A stretch of 64,000 bases of DNA from NCBI RefSeq assembly GCF_038005985.1, contig NZ_JBBOUI010000001.1, positions 3,742,501-3,806,500 of the forward strand, written 5' to 3'. Every line of letters starts with the position of its first letter. The first letter of the stretch is position 1. Under the pieces are notes generated by a model, which was not told the origin of the DNA, searched no databases, and saw nothing but the letters and a program-made list of their open reading frames with translations. The stretch comes from Solibacillus sp. FSL R7-0682. GTDB taxonomy: Bacteria; Bacillota; Bacilli; Bacillales_A; Planococcaceae. The position numbers and the translations under genes are program-made. Shown here one piece after another: positions 18,227-26,393 of this stretch.

Positions 18227-18826
18227 TTAGACAATACCTCCTTTTTAAATTTGTGGATTTGAAACGGTTTTTCTGAAAGTTTTACGCTTTTTATATCGGC
18301 TAAAACTACTTGAAACTGTATAGAAAAAACAAATTGTTTTACTTTTTATGTAATGAAATTCTCTTTTTTATGAGTTTGCAATTTTCTTCCTAGCTTTCTA
18401 CATTTCCGCTGAAAATATTGAGTATTTTCACCCCATTTCATTTATATCCCAATAAATTATGCCCTTTTGTAAAATTAAAGTCGAATTATCCTTATAAAAT
18501 GAGTTAAATTACCTAGTTTAAAATGTCGAAAATGTGAATTTTTGATTCGATATAGTGGAAAACTTAATTTTATTATACTTTTTTCTATTTAACGTTATTA
18601 AATAAGTACTTTAATCAAAAATATCTTAACCACACAATATAATACATAAGAACAATAAAATGTATATACATTCATTTTATCTGTCGTTAACTAGTTCTAT
18701 ATTCCTTATTTATAAACTTACAGAACAAACGCAAGCTTTTTGCTCAAACGAGTTACATGAAATTTGTAGCCTATCATTATAAAATACTCTTCGTTAATTA
18801 AATAGAGAGACGAAGGGAAATGAACA
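18227..18826. other. Long divergent intergenic region
   Basis: Six hundred very AT-rich bases between the divergent SLH and CAP-protein genes, presumably holding both promoters. I see no convincing ORF (a 64-codon minus frame at 18718-18912 overlaps the CAP signal peptide), no strong hairpin and no known riboswitch. A long leader is common in front of S-layer genes. Confidence 0.5.
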
Positions 18827-20017
18827 ATGAAAAAAGCTGGGTTAGTGGTGGCTACCATCATTCCTCTAATATTTAGTGCAAGTTTACTCGTTACAAATGC
18901 ATCTTGGTCCAAAACATGGGAACCCTATTCAAATATACCAATCAATAAAGAATGGAAGATAACATTCAACCATGCAATTGCAGAGGAATCAATTGCATAC
19001 AACGTCTACCTAGTAGATCAAAATAATACAAAGTTAGAGATCACAGCTTCTGCTTCAGGCAACGTTTTAAAGGTGAAACCAACTTCCGATTTAAACTATA
19101 ATAGCCAATATAAAATTATCGTGACTAACAATTTAAAATCGACAAAGGGAAAAGCAATGAACCAAGAAATTACGATTCCATTTACTACGATGAAACAAAC
19201 AGTAACAAAAGTTGAAACAACTAACGCGGTTAAAACATTTTCTTCTGAATACGATATGCTTTGGAAAATGCCTACGTCCGATTACAAGCAATTTCGCTTA
19301 GTTGGAACAAAAAATGACAATACCGTTGGTGGCTACGAAACTCGAACTGGTCAATCTATATTTGGTATTACAGTAGGTGACTCACGGGATTCAGTAAAAG
19401 CAAAATACGGTACACCCTTGAAAAGTATCCAAAAAAATAATGTGAGATATACACAAAACTATATTGATAAATATGAAAATGAAACGAGTGGAACATATTT
19501 AATCGATCAACACTACGTTACCTTTTTCTATGATGCACATCAAAACTATAAAATACGGTCAGTAACTTGGGTGAAGGCCCAAACTGAAATGTCGAAGCCA
19601 GGCTTTTTCGCGACACAAACTACCGGTTTACGCGATAGCTTCGAAAACTTAATGGTAGAATTAATTAACCAAGCCCGAGTAGCACAAGGATTGAACCCTT
19701 TAATATATACACCAGACAATAACCTAGTAGCACGTAAGCATAGTACAAGCATGGCTGAAAATAATTATTTCGGTCACGTCGATCTAAATGGTTTACGAGC
19801 TGGCGACCGTATGAAAAACGCTGGCATGAATTACAATTGGTGGGGCGAAAACTTAGCGTACGGTCAATATAGCGCAATCTATGCTCATGAAGCACTTATG
19901 AACTCCCTTGGTCATCGGGAAAATATTTTGCGAAAAGAATTTACACATATTTTTGTAGGGGTTAATTTCAACGATAAAAATCAGCCATACTTCACGATGA
20001 ATTTTTACTCTTTATAA
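18827..20017 (+). CDS. Secreted CAP (SCP-like) domain protein with Ig-like and CAP-associated domains
   Basis: A 396-residue exported protein. A signal peptide covers residues 1-27 (KKAGLVVATIIPLIFSASLLV). Residues ~30-120 form a Big_5/SbsA-type Ig domain (WKITFNHAI...YKIIVTNNLKS). Residues ~165-255 match the N-terminal CAP-associated domain (FGITVGDSRDSVKAKYGTP). Residues ~270-396 are a CAP domain with HSTSMAENNYFGH, WWGENLAYG and LGHRENIL. Bacillus relatives include YlbC/YkwD-type proteins, whose function is not settled. There is no SLH or LPxTG anchor, so it is probably released or loosely bound. The gene is divergent from the SLH gene and ends in a good terminator. Confidence 0.9.
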   Translation: MKKAGLVVATIIPLIFSASLLVTNASWSKTWEPYSNIPINKEWKITFNHAIAEESIAYNVYLVDQNNTKLEITASASGNVLKVKPTSDLNYNSQYKIIVTNNLKSTKGKAMNQEITIPFTTMKQTVTKVETTNAVKTFSSEYDMLWKMPTSDYKQFRLVGTKNDNTVGGYETRTGQSIFGITVGDSRDSVKAKYGTPLKSIQKNNVRYTQNYIDKYENETSGTYLIDQHYVTFFYDAHQNYKIRSVTWVKAQTEMSKPGFFATQTTGLRDSFENLMVELINQARVAQGLNPLIYTPDNNLVARKHSTSMAENNYFGHVDLNGLRAGDRMKNAGMNYNWWGENLAYGQYSAIYAHEALMNSLGHRENILRKEFTHIFVGVNFNDKNQPYFTMNFYSL

Positions 20018-20022
20018 AATAC

Positions 20023-20052
20023 AAGCTTCGGGACGATTCAGTCCTGAAGCTT
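20023..20052 (+). terminator. Terminator of the CAP-domain gene
   Basis: AAGCTTCGGGAC (20023-20034) pairs with GTCCTGAAGCTT (20041-20052), 6-base loop, followed by a T-run. Confidence 0.85.
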
Positions 20053-20054
20053 TT

Positions 20055-20735
20055 TTATGGCGTTATAATAAACTCACTAATTTTTTCATCTAAAATAGTT
20101 GCTTCAAATGGGTACCAGTAATACGTTTCTCCGTCATAATGGAGGCTATAGCTATCTACAATCGGTCCCCCATGATAAAAAAGAAGATGATAATAATCTA
20201 GATTATGCTCCGTCCAATTTGGCTCAAACTCACGATCTTCCTGTCCTGCATTTAAGATTGATAACAGTGTTTGAATTGTTTCTTTGTTGTCAATTGTATT
20301 CATGTGCAGAAGCATTCCATCATCTAATTGCTGATATAGCTCTATTTTTATTACGGTTGTTTGATCCATTTCATCAAAACGGTTCCGCTCTTTTTCTGAA
20401 TAAATTTGGTAGCCATTTATTTTATGGTCGCTTTTTACAGCAAATATCCCTTCCGTACCTTTCACTTCATAAATTTTAGTACCCTTTTCATGAAAGGCTG
20501 CATCCCCATTTTTAATTTTGTATGAGGAATTCGTGACATTTTCCGCTACTTTAAATTCCACAATGGATGCTACTTCACCTAAATCGGTTTCGGAGGTAAT
20601 TTCCTTCGAGTAACTACCATAATAGGTTGTGTCGTTAAAGCGAACAAAATCAACCCAGTCGATTTCTGTATGCGTTTCGTTCAAGCAACCCGTTAGAATT
20701 AATGATAACGTCGCAAATAAAACCCATTTTTTCAT
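20055..20735 (-). CDS. Hypothetical lipoprotein, 226 residues
   Basis: A 226-residue exported lipoprotein. The signal peptide MKKWVLFATLSLILTGC ends in the lipobox LTGC (Cys-17). The mature part is rich in Tyr, Asp and Glu, with segments DFVRFNDTTYYGSYS and HYDGETYYWYPFEA, which suggest a beta-rich fold. I do not recognise a named family. The gene is convergent with the CAP-domain gene and shares the hairpin at 20023-20052, which lies just beyond its stop. The start ATG at 20735 has GGGGCGAAAAAA upstream, a weak ribosome site. Confidence 0.75.
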   Translation of the reverse strand: MKKWVLFATLSLILTGCLNETHTEIDWVDFVRFNDTTYYGSYSKEITSETDLGEVASIVEFKVAENVTNSSYKIKNGDAAFHEKGTKIYEVKGTEGIFAVKSDHKINGYQIYSEKERNRFDEMDQTTVIKIELYQQLDDGMLLHMNTIDNKETIQTLLSILNAGQEDREFEPNWTEHNLDYYHLLFYHGGPIVDSYSLHYDGETYYWYPFEATILDEKISEFIITP

Positions 20736-20924
20736 TTTTTTTCGCCCCTTTTACACATTAGTCGCTTTATTTGTGTAAACGTTTCAGTTAATTTCTAGAA
20801 CTCGTAAAAATTTCCTTCATTTTACTACTATAATTATCAGATAATTTTAACTATAATAGTATAAAGTGAATATCCATTCATTTCATTTTTTGCAATATTC
20901 TTATATGAAATTAAAAATACAACT

Positions 20925-20968
20925 GTTATAATACTGTTGTATACTTATTAATTCTGTAATATTACAGA
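20925..20968 (+). promoter_or_regulatory. Extended -10 promoter and palindrome before the CaiB-type gene
   Basis: TGTTATAAT (20924-20932) is an extended -10 box. A perfect 16-base palindrome, TCTGTAATATTACAGA (20953-20968), starts about 20 bases later, where it would overlap early transcribed sequence. A regulator of CoA or fatty-acid metabolism is a guess. Confidence 0.5.
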
Positions 20969-21003
20969 TTGTTTTTATCTACTTCAAAAAGGGGGATGGG
21001 ATT

Positions 21004-22188
21004 ATGACAATTTTAAACGGTTTAAAAGTACTTGATTTTTGTTCACTTTTACCGGGACCTTTTGCCACAATGATGTTTGCTGATTTAGGGGCCGATGTAA
21101 TCCATATCGAATCAGAACGTCGTGTTGATTTGATGCGCATTATGCCACCATACGATGCAGATCGTGAATCTTACATTCATCAGCATTTAAATCGTTCAAA
21201 AAAATCACTGCAACTCGATTTAAAAACACCCGGTGGCATTGAGATTGTAAAAAAGCTTATTGCAGATTACGACATTGTCATTGAAGGATTCCGACCTGGA
21301 GTAATGAAGCGTCTTGGCATCGATTATGAAACGCTTAGAAAAATTAATCCGCGCCTTATTTATTGCGCCATTACAGGCTATGGACAAACAGGTCCATACG
21401 CCAATCGCCCAGGTCATGACAATAACTACTTATCTGTTGGCGGCGTGCTCGATCATTCACGTTTAAAGGATAAAAAACCTGTTGCAATGGGCATCCAAAT
21501 TGCCGATATCGCCGGTGGTACAATGCATGCAGCAGTAGGGGTGCTCGCTGCCGCATTACACCGAGAAAAAACTGGGGAAGGTAAATTTATTGATGTTTCA
21601 ATGACTGATGCAATGTTTGCTATGAACGCCTTATATGGGGCGCAATACTTTGGTAGCGGTCGTCCGCCACAGCCGGAGGAAGAAATTTTAAATGGTGGTA
21701 CGTTTTACGACTATTATCGAACAAAGGATGGACGCTATTTCTCGGTTGGAAGCTTAGAACCTCAATTTCGTAAATTACTTTGTGAGGCACTCGAAATTCC
21801 AGAACTAATTGATAGTACCTTTAATGATTCTTCTTATACACAACAGCGTTTTAAAGAGGCGGTTCAAGATGCTTTTTGTTCAAAAACATTTGCGCAATGG
21901 CTCGAAATTTTCAACGAAGATTTCCATGGCTGTGTAGAGCCAGTCTTAACCTTTGATGAAGCATGTGAACATCCACAAATTCAAGCTCGCAACATGCTTG
22001 TAAATGTGCCAAAAGAAGATGGGTCAACGCAACAACAAATTGGAACCGCACTAAAAATTGATGGTGTCGAACCAACTTATCAATATGTTGGTGCAAAAAT
22101 GGGTGCTCACTCCGAGGAAATTTTATTGCAATATGGCTATTCAAAAGAGGAAATTGAAGCACTGCGGGTACAAGGAGTATTAAAGTAA
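21004..22188 (+). CDS. CaiB/BaiF family III CoA-transferase or alpha-methylacyl-CoA racemase
   Basis: A 394-residue cytoplasmic enzyme of the type III CoA-transferase family. It shows LLPGPFATMMFADLGADVIHIE near the N-terminus, FRPGVMKRLGIDYETL, the segment GYGQTGPYANRPGHDNNYLSVGGVL, and the catalytic Asp region FIDVSMTDAMF. The GHDNNYL and LLPGPFA forms are closer to alpha-methylacyl-CoA racemases than to formyl- or carnitine-CoA transferases. No acyl-CoA ligase or dehydrogenase is next to it, so the substrate is unknown. The ribosome site AAGGGGGATGGG precedes the ATG. A palindrome lies at the promoter. Confidence 0.88.
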   Translation: MTILNGLKVLDFCSLLPGPFATMMFADLGADVIHIESERRVDLMRIMPPYDADRESYIHQHLNRSKKSLQLDLKTPGGIEIVKKLIADYDIVIEGFRPGVMKRLGIDYETLRKINPRLIYCAITGYGQTGPYANRPGHDNNYLSVGGVLDHSRLKDKKPVAMGIQIADIAGGTMHAAVGVLAAALHREKTGEGKFIDVSMTDAMFAMNALYGAQYFGSGRPPQPEEEILNGGTFYDYYRTKDGRYFSVGSLEPQFRKLLCEALEIPELIDSTFNDSSYTQQRFKEAVQDAFCSKTFAQWLEIFNEDFHGCVEPVLTFDEACEHPQIQARNMLVNVPKEDGSTQQQIGTALKIDGVEPTYQYVGAKMGAHSEEILLQYGYSKEEIEALRVQGVLK

Positions 22189-22281
22189 CAATATAGGGGA
22201 AAGGACTTGAGGAAGAATTTTCTTTTGAATATAAATAGCTTTCGGGCATTCGGAATAGTTGGGCTGGGTATTGACGCGTAA

Positions 22282-22412
22282 TAATGGATAAATCCCCTTG
22301 ATTATAGGCCTTTTCTGAAGAGTTAATGGACAAGGGGAAATTATTGGACAATCAACTCAACTTATTAGACAATCTATTGCACTTAGAGGACAATTCGGCT
22401 TATTGGACATTT
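22282..22412. repeat. Short imperfect direct repeats, core TTATTGGACAATC
   Basis: Five to six degenerate copies with starts at about 22282, 22323, 22341, 22362, 22383 and 22400, the last five spaced 17-21 bases. The best copies are TTATTGGACAATC and TTATTAGACAATC. They fill the non-coding gap behind the CaiB-type gene. There are no conserved long repeat units or unique spacers as in CRISPR. Confidence 0.65.
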
Positions 22413-22450
22413 AATAAGGACTACTATCCTTAGACCTTCCAAGTAATAAT

Positions 22451-22502
22451 AAAAAAGTGTATCAAAACAGCACTAATGAGCTTGTTTCGATACACCTTTT
22501 TT
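22451..22502 (+). terminator. Terminator hairpin between convergent units
   Basis: AAAAAAGTGTATC (22451-22463) pairs with GATACACCTTTTTT (22489-22502) with one bulge. It follows the CaiB-type gene and also the stop of the 30-residue minus-strand ORF, so it may work in both directions. Confidence 0.75.
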
Positions 22503-22507
22503 GTGCT

Positions 22508-22600
22508 TCACCCTACTGATACGAAGCTGTAGTAAATTCCAACGCCTAAACTTACCGAAAGCACGATACCTGCGCAGCTTAATAGAAATCCTTTTATCAT
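22508..22600 (-). CDS. Small membrane peptide, 30 residues
   Basis: ATG at 22600, stop at 22508, 30 residues beginning MIKGFLLSCAGIVLSVSLGVG. It is one hydrophobic helix with a single lysine at the N-terminus and no charged tail. The ribosome site AAGGAGTGAG is well placed, and a terminator follows directly, so it is probably expressed. The same frame is open further upstream to 22714, but without a ribosome site. Like the peptide at 2168-2281 it belongs to no family I recognise. Confidence 0.6.
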   Translation of the reverse strand: MIKGFLLSCAGIVLSVSLGVGIYYSFVSVG

Positions 22601-22782
22601 CGTTCTCACTCCTTCTAATACAAAGTTTAATAGAAGGAGCTTTCCGTTAGCTGTGAAAAATTTCACAATAAAAGTAATAACTTTTTGATATTTGAGATCA
22701 ATCAAAAATGGCACACTACACGACGAGACACTATGCCATTATTACATTCTTCACATCAAAACCTCATGAAATGGAATTTATT

Positions 22783-24240
22783 TTATACCTTTAATGTCAT
22801 ATGTTGTTCAATAAATTGTCGGAAATTTTGTAAATGTGACGGGATGAGTAAATATTTTTTATAAACGCTTAATAATTTTTCAACAATACTATCCTGCTCT
22901 GCATGAAATAATATTTTTAATAAGTTACAAATATGTTGCGATGACATTTCTGCGATCACATAGTAAGGGCCTTGTTTAATTAAGTATTCTGTTTGCCATG
23001 TCATTATCGATTCACGGATTCGTTGTGGGGTACCATCGACAAGTATGGCGATATTTTGTTGCACCATTGCTTCAATTTTATGCAGCTCCTGTTGCTCATT
23101 CTCTTTATTTACTAGCTCATAAATGACTGTACATGAAGCTAATTCATAATTTTTAATGAGCTTGAATGCGCGGTTAAATTGCCCCTCTTTGACAAGGGTA
23201 TCGATCAGTACATAAAAAACATGCTCTAAATAATTCCCCTTATAGTCCTTTACTAATGCTCCCGGCTGAGGATTCATACTGCTCAATACATCCCCATATT
23301 CAACTACTAGCTCGATGGCATGGTCTGTTAAACGTTCATTTTCAATTAAATACTGGCCTTGCATAATAATATTTTGGCAATTTCTTTTAAACACTGCTTC
23401 TTGAAATAACATATAAGCTAATAATGTATTTTCCTTATCATTTAGTGCAAAAGGGCCCGTTGCCCAATTTTGTTGCAATGTTGAAATACATTTTCTTAAC
23501 TTTAAAAAATGGCGTCGTCCACTTGTAAAGTGCGACCGAACATTGAATAAATGAAGCTGCTTAAGTGCAAAGGATTTAGGATTTTCATAATCAAGTTGTT
23601 GGATTAATTTATGTATAATTGTTGCCACACGATTCATAGTAAGTTGCTGCTGCAATTGGGTCTTGAAGATCGTCATAAGATCCACTGGTCGCTCCATTTT
23701 TTGAAGGGAAAATTGCAAAAATAAGGAATATAACTTTTTTGTATAAATTGTTTCCCAAAACGCCGAGTGCTCCGAATAAATTGGTTGAATTAAGTACCGT
23801 TCATTTACTTTAAAGACGCTAATTTTATCAAGACCTGTTGGTATAACTGGTGCACTAATCGGCTTTGCAAAAATAAATTCAACAATTTGTTCAAATTGTA
23901 CTTCCCCGTGTAGAAGCAAAAAAGCAAATAGTTGCTGCCTATTTTGTGGATATTCAAAAAAATTTTTCATTTTTTCATTTGCTGTTTCAATATTAAAATT
24001 TGCTTCATGAAAAGAATCATAAAAAAATAAATTTACGTTGCCCCAATAATTTTTAAGCAATTGAAAACAAAAGCGTTCCGCTCGTTCCTGATCGACTAAA
24101 AACTCCGAACTATTGAGCGTTTCTCCCCATAGCATTTCACGAGGGGGCTGTTGATTTTTTACACTCAATGCTTTTTCTAATATCTCACCTGTTTGTCCAT
24201 TTGTCCGTTGAAAGAGCTGCTCATCAAAGAAAAGCAACAA
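22783..24240 (-). CDS. Hypothetical protein, 485 residues
   Basis: A 485-residue soluble protein with no signal peptide or membrane helix, rich in Gln, Leu, Phe and Asn. Long helical segments (e.g. FKTQLQQQLTMNRVATIIHKLIQQLDY; YLIENERLTDHAIELVVEYG) suggest an all-alpha, possibly TPR-like C-terminal half. The N-terminus MLLFFDEQLFQRTNGQTGEIL is followed by WGETLNSSEFLVDQERAERF. The start is a TTG at 24240, seven bases after GGGGG. I do not recognise a family. It lies downstream of another unknown gene (24435-24953) on the same strand, but a possible terminator lies between them. Confidence 0.75.
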   Translation of the reverse strand: MLLFFDEQLFQRTNGQTGEILEKALSVKNQQPPREMLWGETLNSSEFLVDQERAERFCFQLLKNYWGNVNLFFYDSFHEANFNIETANEKMKNFFEYPQNRQQLFAFLLLHGEVQFEQIVEFIFAKPISAPVIPTGLDKISVFKVNERYLIQPIYSEHSAFWETIYTKKLYSLFLQFSLQKMERPVDLMTIFKTQLQQQLTMNRVATIIHKLIQQLDYENPKSFALKQLHLFNVRSHFTSGRRHFLKLRKCISTLQQNWATGPFALNDKENTLLAYMLFQEAVFKRNCQNIIMQGQYLIENERLTDHAIELVVEYGDVLSSMNPQPGALVKDYKGNYLEHVFYVLIDTLVKEGQFNRAFKLIKNYELASCTVIYELVNKENEQQELHKIEAMVQQNIAILVDGTPQRIRESIMTWQTEYLIKQGPYYVIAEMSSQHICNLLKILFHAEQDSIVEKLLSVYKKYLLIPSHLQNFRQFIEQHMTLKV

Positions 24241-24377
24241 TTGAATTCCCCCTTCAATCTTTTCCCATCTCTGTTTTCAAATATAGCAAAGTTTTGAAGT
24301 TTATGAAAAGTCCTTTTCACTTAACTATAAACTAAACGATAGTATATATTTTGCTCACAATCAAAAAAGCATAACTT

Positions 24378-24420
24378 CATCCTCTTGAATTTACGCTTAA
24401 AATGGTCCCTCAAAAGGATG
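24378..24420 (-). terminator. Possible terminator after the 172-residue gene
   Basis: Minus strand: CATCCTTTTGA (complement of 24410-24420) pairs with TCAAGAGGATG (complement of 24378-24388) around a 21-base loop. A T-run follows about 10 bases later. Confidence 0.45.
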
Positions 24421-24434
24421 CGGTATGCTTAGAT

Positions 24435-24953
24435 TTATGCCATTTCTACAACGTTTGTTGCAATAATTTTTGTGGGGTTTGCTTGAGCTGGAATGCTTCT
24501 AGTTGTTGCTCCATGAAAAACGAATAATAATCTTCCAGCGAGGTTTTTCACATCGACACGCTTTCCTTGTAAATCCACAATTTCAGTCGCTTCATTTACA
24601 TGTAGCTTTAATTTAAGCTGTTCACTATAAAGTCTTTCATCAAATGCGCCAACCGAAACCTCTCCCTTTTTATTATATTGATCAAAAATGACTAAAAGGG
24701 GAGTTATTTGTAGTGGATGAATCATTGGTAAAGGGTTACGTGAATCCACATATGCTATAATTTTTCCCTTTACAGGAATTGCAGAAACACCTATTAGTTG
24801 ACCGTCCTTTGTCACAATTGGTGTGTTTGCCGTAATTTTTAGTACAACGTTCTTACTATCATCCCGCTCACTGACCGTTTCAATCATGCCTACACCAGAT
24901 TGTACGCTAATTGAGTTGACCAGTGATTCTATTTTTTTCATAAATAGTTGCAT
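24435..24953 (-). CDS. Hypothetical protein, 172 residues
   Basis: A 172-residue protein, predicted beta-rich, with segments VVLKITANTPIVTKDGQLIG, GKIIAYVDSRNPLPMIHPLQ and VDLQGKRVDVKNLAGRLLFVFHG. It has no signal peptide or transmembrane helix. Short strand-turn-strand units with Lys-Asp-Gly turns recall small surface or scaffold domains, but I recognise no family. The ribosome site AGGGGATGATGCT precedes the ATG at 24953. The acetamidase/formamidase-like gene ends 64 bases upstream on the same strand, so co-transcription is possible. Confidence 0.68.
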   Translation of the reverse strand: MQLFMKKIESLVNSISVQSGVGMIETVSERDDSKNVVLKITANTPIVTKDGQLIGVSAIPVKGKIIAYVDSRNPLPMIHPLQITPLLVIFDQYNKKGEVSVGAFDERLYSEQLKLKLHVNEATEIVDLQGKRVDVKNLAGRLLFVFHGATTRSIPAQANPTKIIATNVVEMA

Positions 24954-25016
24954 AGCATCATCCCCTCTACTTCTCTTAAAATTAATCCCGAAAAGTAGTT
25001 ATTTTATAAAAACCAA

Positions 25017-26393
25017 TTAGCAATCATATTGACGTTTAATAGGTTTTAATATTCTCGCCTTTTTCAGGATTGTTTTAGGCATTTGCATTGTCGCTGTTAC
25101 AACACCAGGGTGGCGACCAATTTCAATGGAGCCTGTTATTGTCGCTCGGTTTTTCACTTCATCAATGGATAACTCAAATAGTTTAGCCGCACGTTCCAGT
25201 GCATTATCCGTTGCCTCATTTAATGTCGCACCACTTCCGACGATCGATAATGGATAGCTATCTTCTATTTGCTTCACACCATATTCTTCCGCCAAATCTC
25301 TAGCAATGCGTTTTTCTTCCTTCGTAAAAGGCTTTGCTGTATAGGGTAAATCCTCCAAGTTCGGTAATAAAATTGGTCCCTCAAGATTCACTTTTTTCAA
25401 AACGCTTACTTGTAGCTGCACGATGCCTGCAACATCTGTTGTATGGCCTGCAATTTCACCATCACCTTGCATTGCGTGCATATCCCCAACATACACACCT
25501 CCACCAGCCACTTTTACTGGACAAATTAACACTGCGCCTTCACGTACGCGACTTATATCCATGTGACCGTCTGTTCGGTGAATGTGTAATTCATCCTCAG
25601 TCATTGTATATTCATGAGGTGCACCGATTAAAAATGTTCCAAAATCACCTGCATTATGTGAATCAGGCATTGCTTTAGAAGGGGTTGTACCAAGCTGACC
25701 TACGAATGGACGCATTCTTGCTATAACCCCGATTAAATCACTTGGTGCGAATGCCGTTATCGGATTTTGCACTGAATTTTCTGGTGTACGCATAAAGTTT
25801 TTTGCGTTTTGAGCAATACGTCGAGCTGTCTCTTTTCCTACCGTTAAACCTATATCACCCTTTGGATGAAAAGTCATTGTATAACCGTTCGCTAATTTAA
25901 ATGGTGATGTGTCTGTTCCACAAGTTGCACAGCGTACAGATTCCTGTCCAATACCCTGTACGACCGTTTGTGGGTGAAGCTTACCACAGCCAGGACATTT
26001 TACCTTTACGAAAGGATCTCCAATAAAACGATCTCCTTGCGCTTCATCCGTTCCAGAAGAAGTTGCAATCGACGTCACTTGTATCGATTTAATTTGGATA
26101 ATTAGTGCATCTCCCACTTCTGCGCCCTCAACATAGACAGGCTTTGTCACTTCATGTCCACCACGAATAGCAGGTGTAATCATCGGTCCCCAACAACCTG
26201 GTGCTGTGTTCGCAATAATTGTCCCTCCGTCTTTAAGGGGACCAAGCATTGCGTTCTGTGGATTTAATACACCATCTGTAAACTCATTGACAAATAAAGT
26301 TTCCACTGCCTGTATTGGCGGTTCTTCTATAAGTACAGTATGTTCCTGTACCTCTGTACTTGGTTGGAGTATCGGAGATTGTTCTTTTAACAT
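25017..26393 (-). CDS. Acetamidase/formamidase family protein with zinc-ribbon insertion
   Basis: A 458-residue enzyme of the FmdA/AmdA family, which hydrolyses formamide or acetamide to ammonia and the acid. Family segments are NTAPGCWGPMITPAIRGGH, HNAGDFGTFLIGAPHEYTM, GAVLICPVKVAGGGVYVGDMHAMQGDGEIAGHTTDVAG and the C-terminal region around DLAEEYGVKQIEDSYPLS. Between residues 133 and 158 is CPGC...CATC, a four-cysteine zinc-ribbon insertion. The N-terminal ~30 residues are also extra. The ribosome site before ATG 26393 is not strong. It lies next to a 1.2-kb gene-poor stretch. Confidence 0.88.
   Translation of the reverse strand: MLKEQSPILQPSTEVQEHTVLIEEPPIQAVETLFVNEFTDGVLNPQNAMLGPLKDGGTIIANTAPGCWGPMITPAIRGGHEVTKPVYVEGAEVGDALIIQIKSIQVTSIATSSGTDEAQGDRFIGDPFVKVKCPGCGKLHPQTVVQGIGQESVRCATCGTDTSPFKLANGYTMTFHPKGDIGLTVGKETARRIAQNAKNFMRTPENSVQNPITAFAPSDLIGVIARMRPFVGQLGTTPSKAMPDSHNAGDFGTFLIGAPHEYTMTEDELHIHRTDGHMDISRVREGAVLICPVKVAGGGVYVGDMHAMQGDGEIAGHTTDVAGIVQLQVSVLKKVNLEGPILLPNLEDLPYTAKPFTKEEKRIARDLAEEYGVKQIEDSYPLSIVGSGATLNEATDNALERAAKLFELSIDEVKNRATITGSIEIGRHPGVVTATMQMPKTILKKARILKPIKRQYDC

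Noticed and set aside
18718-18912. 64-codon minus-strand ORF in the SLH/CAP intergenic region
   Set aside because: It overlaps the CAP signal peptide on the other strand and has no ribosome site.
21911-22351. 146-codon minus-strand ORF behind the CaiB-type gene
   Set aside because: It lies mostly antisense to the CaiB-type coding region and has no recognisable domain.
22282-22412. CRISPR array
   Set aside because: Repeats are about 13 bases and degenerate, spacers are only a few bases, and no cas genes are present.
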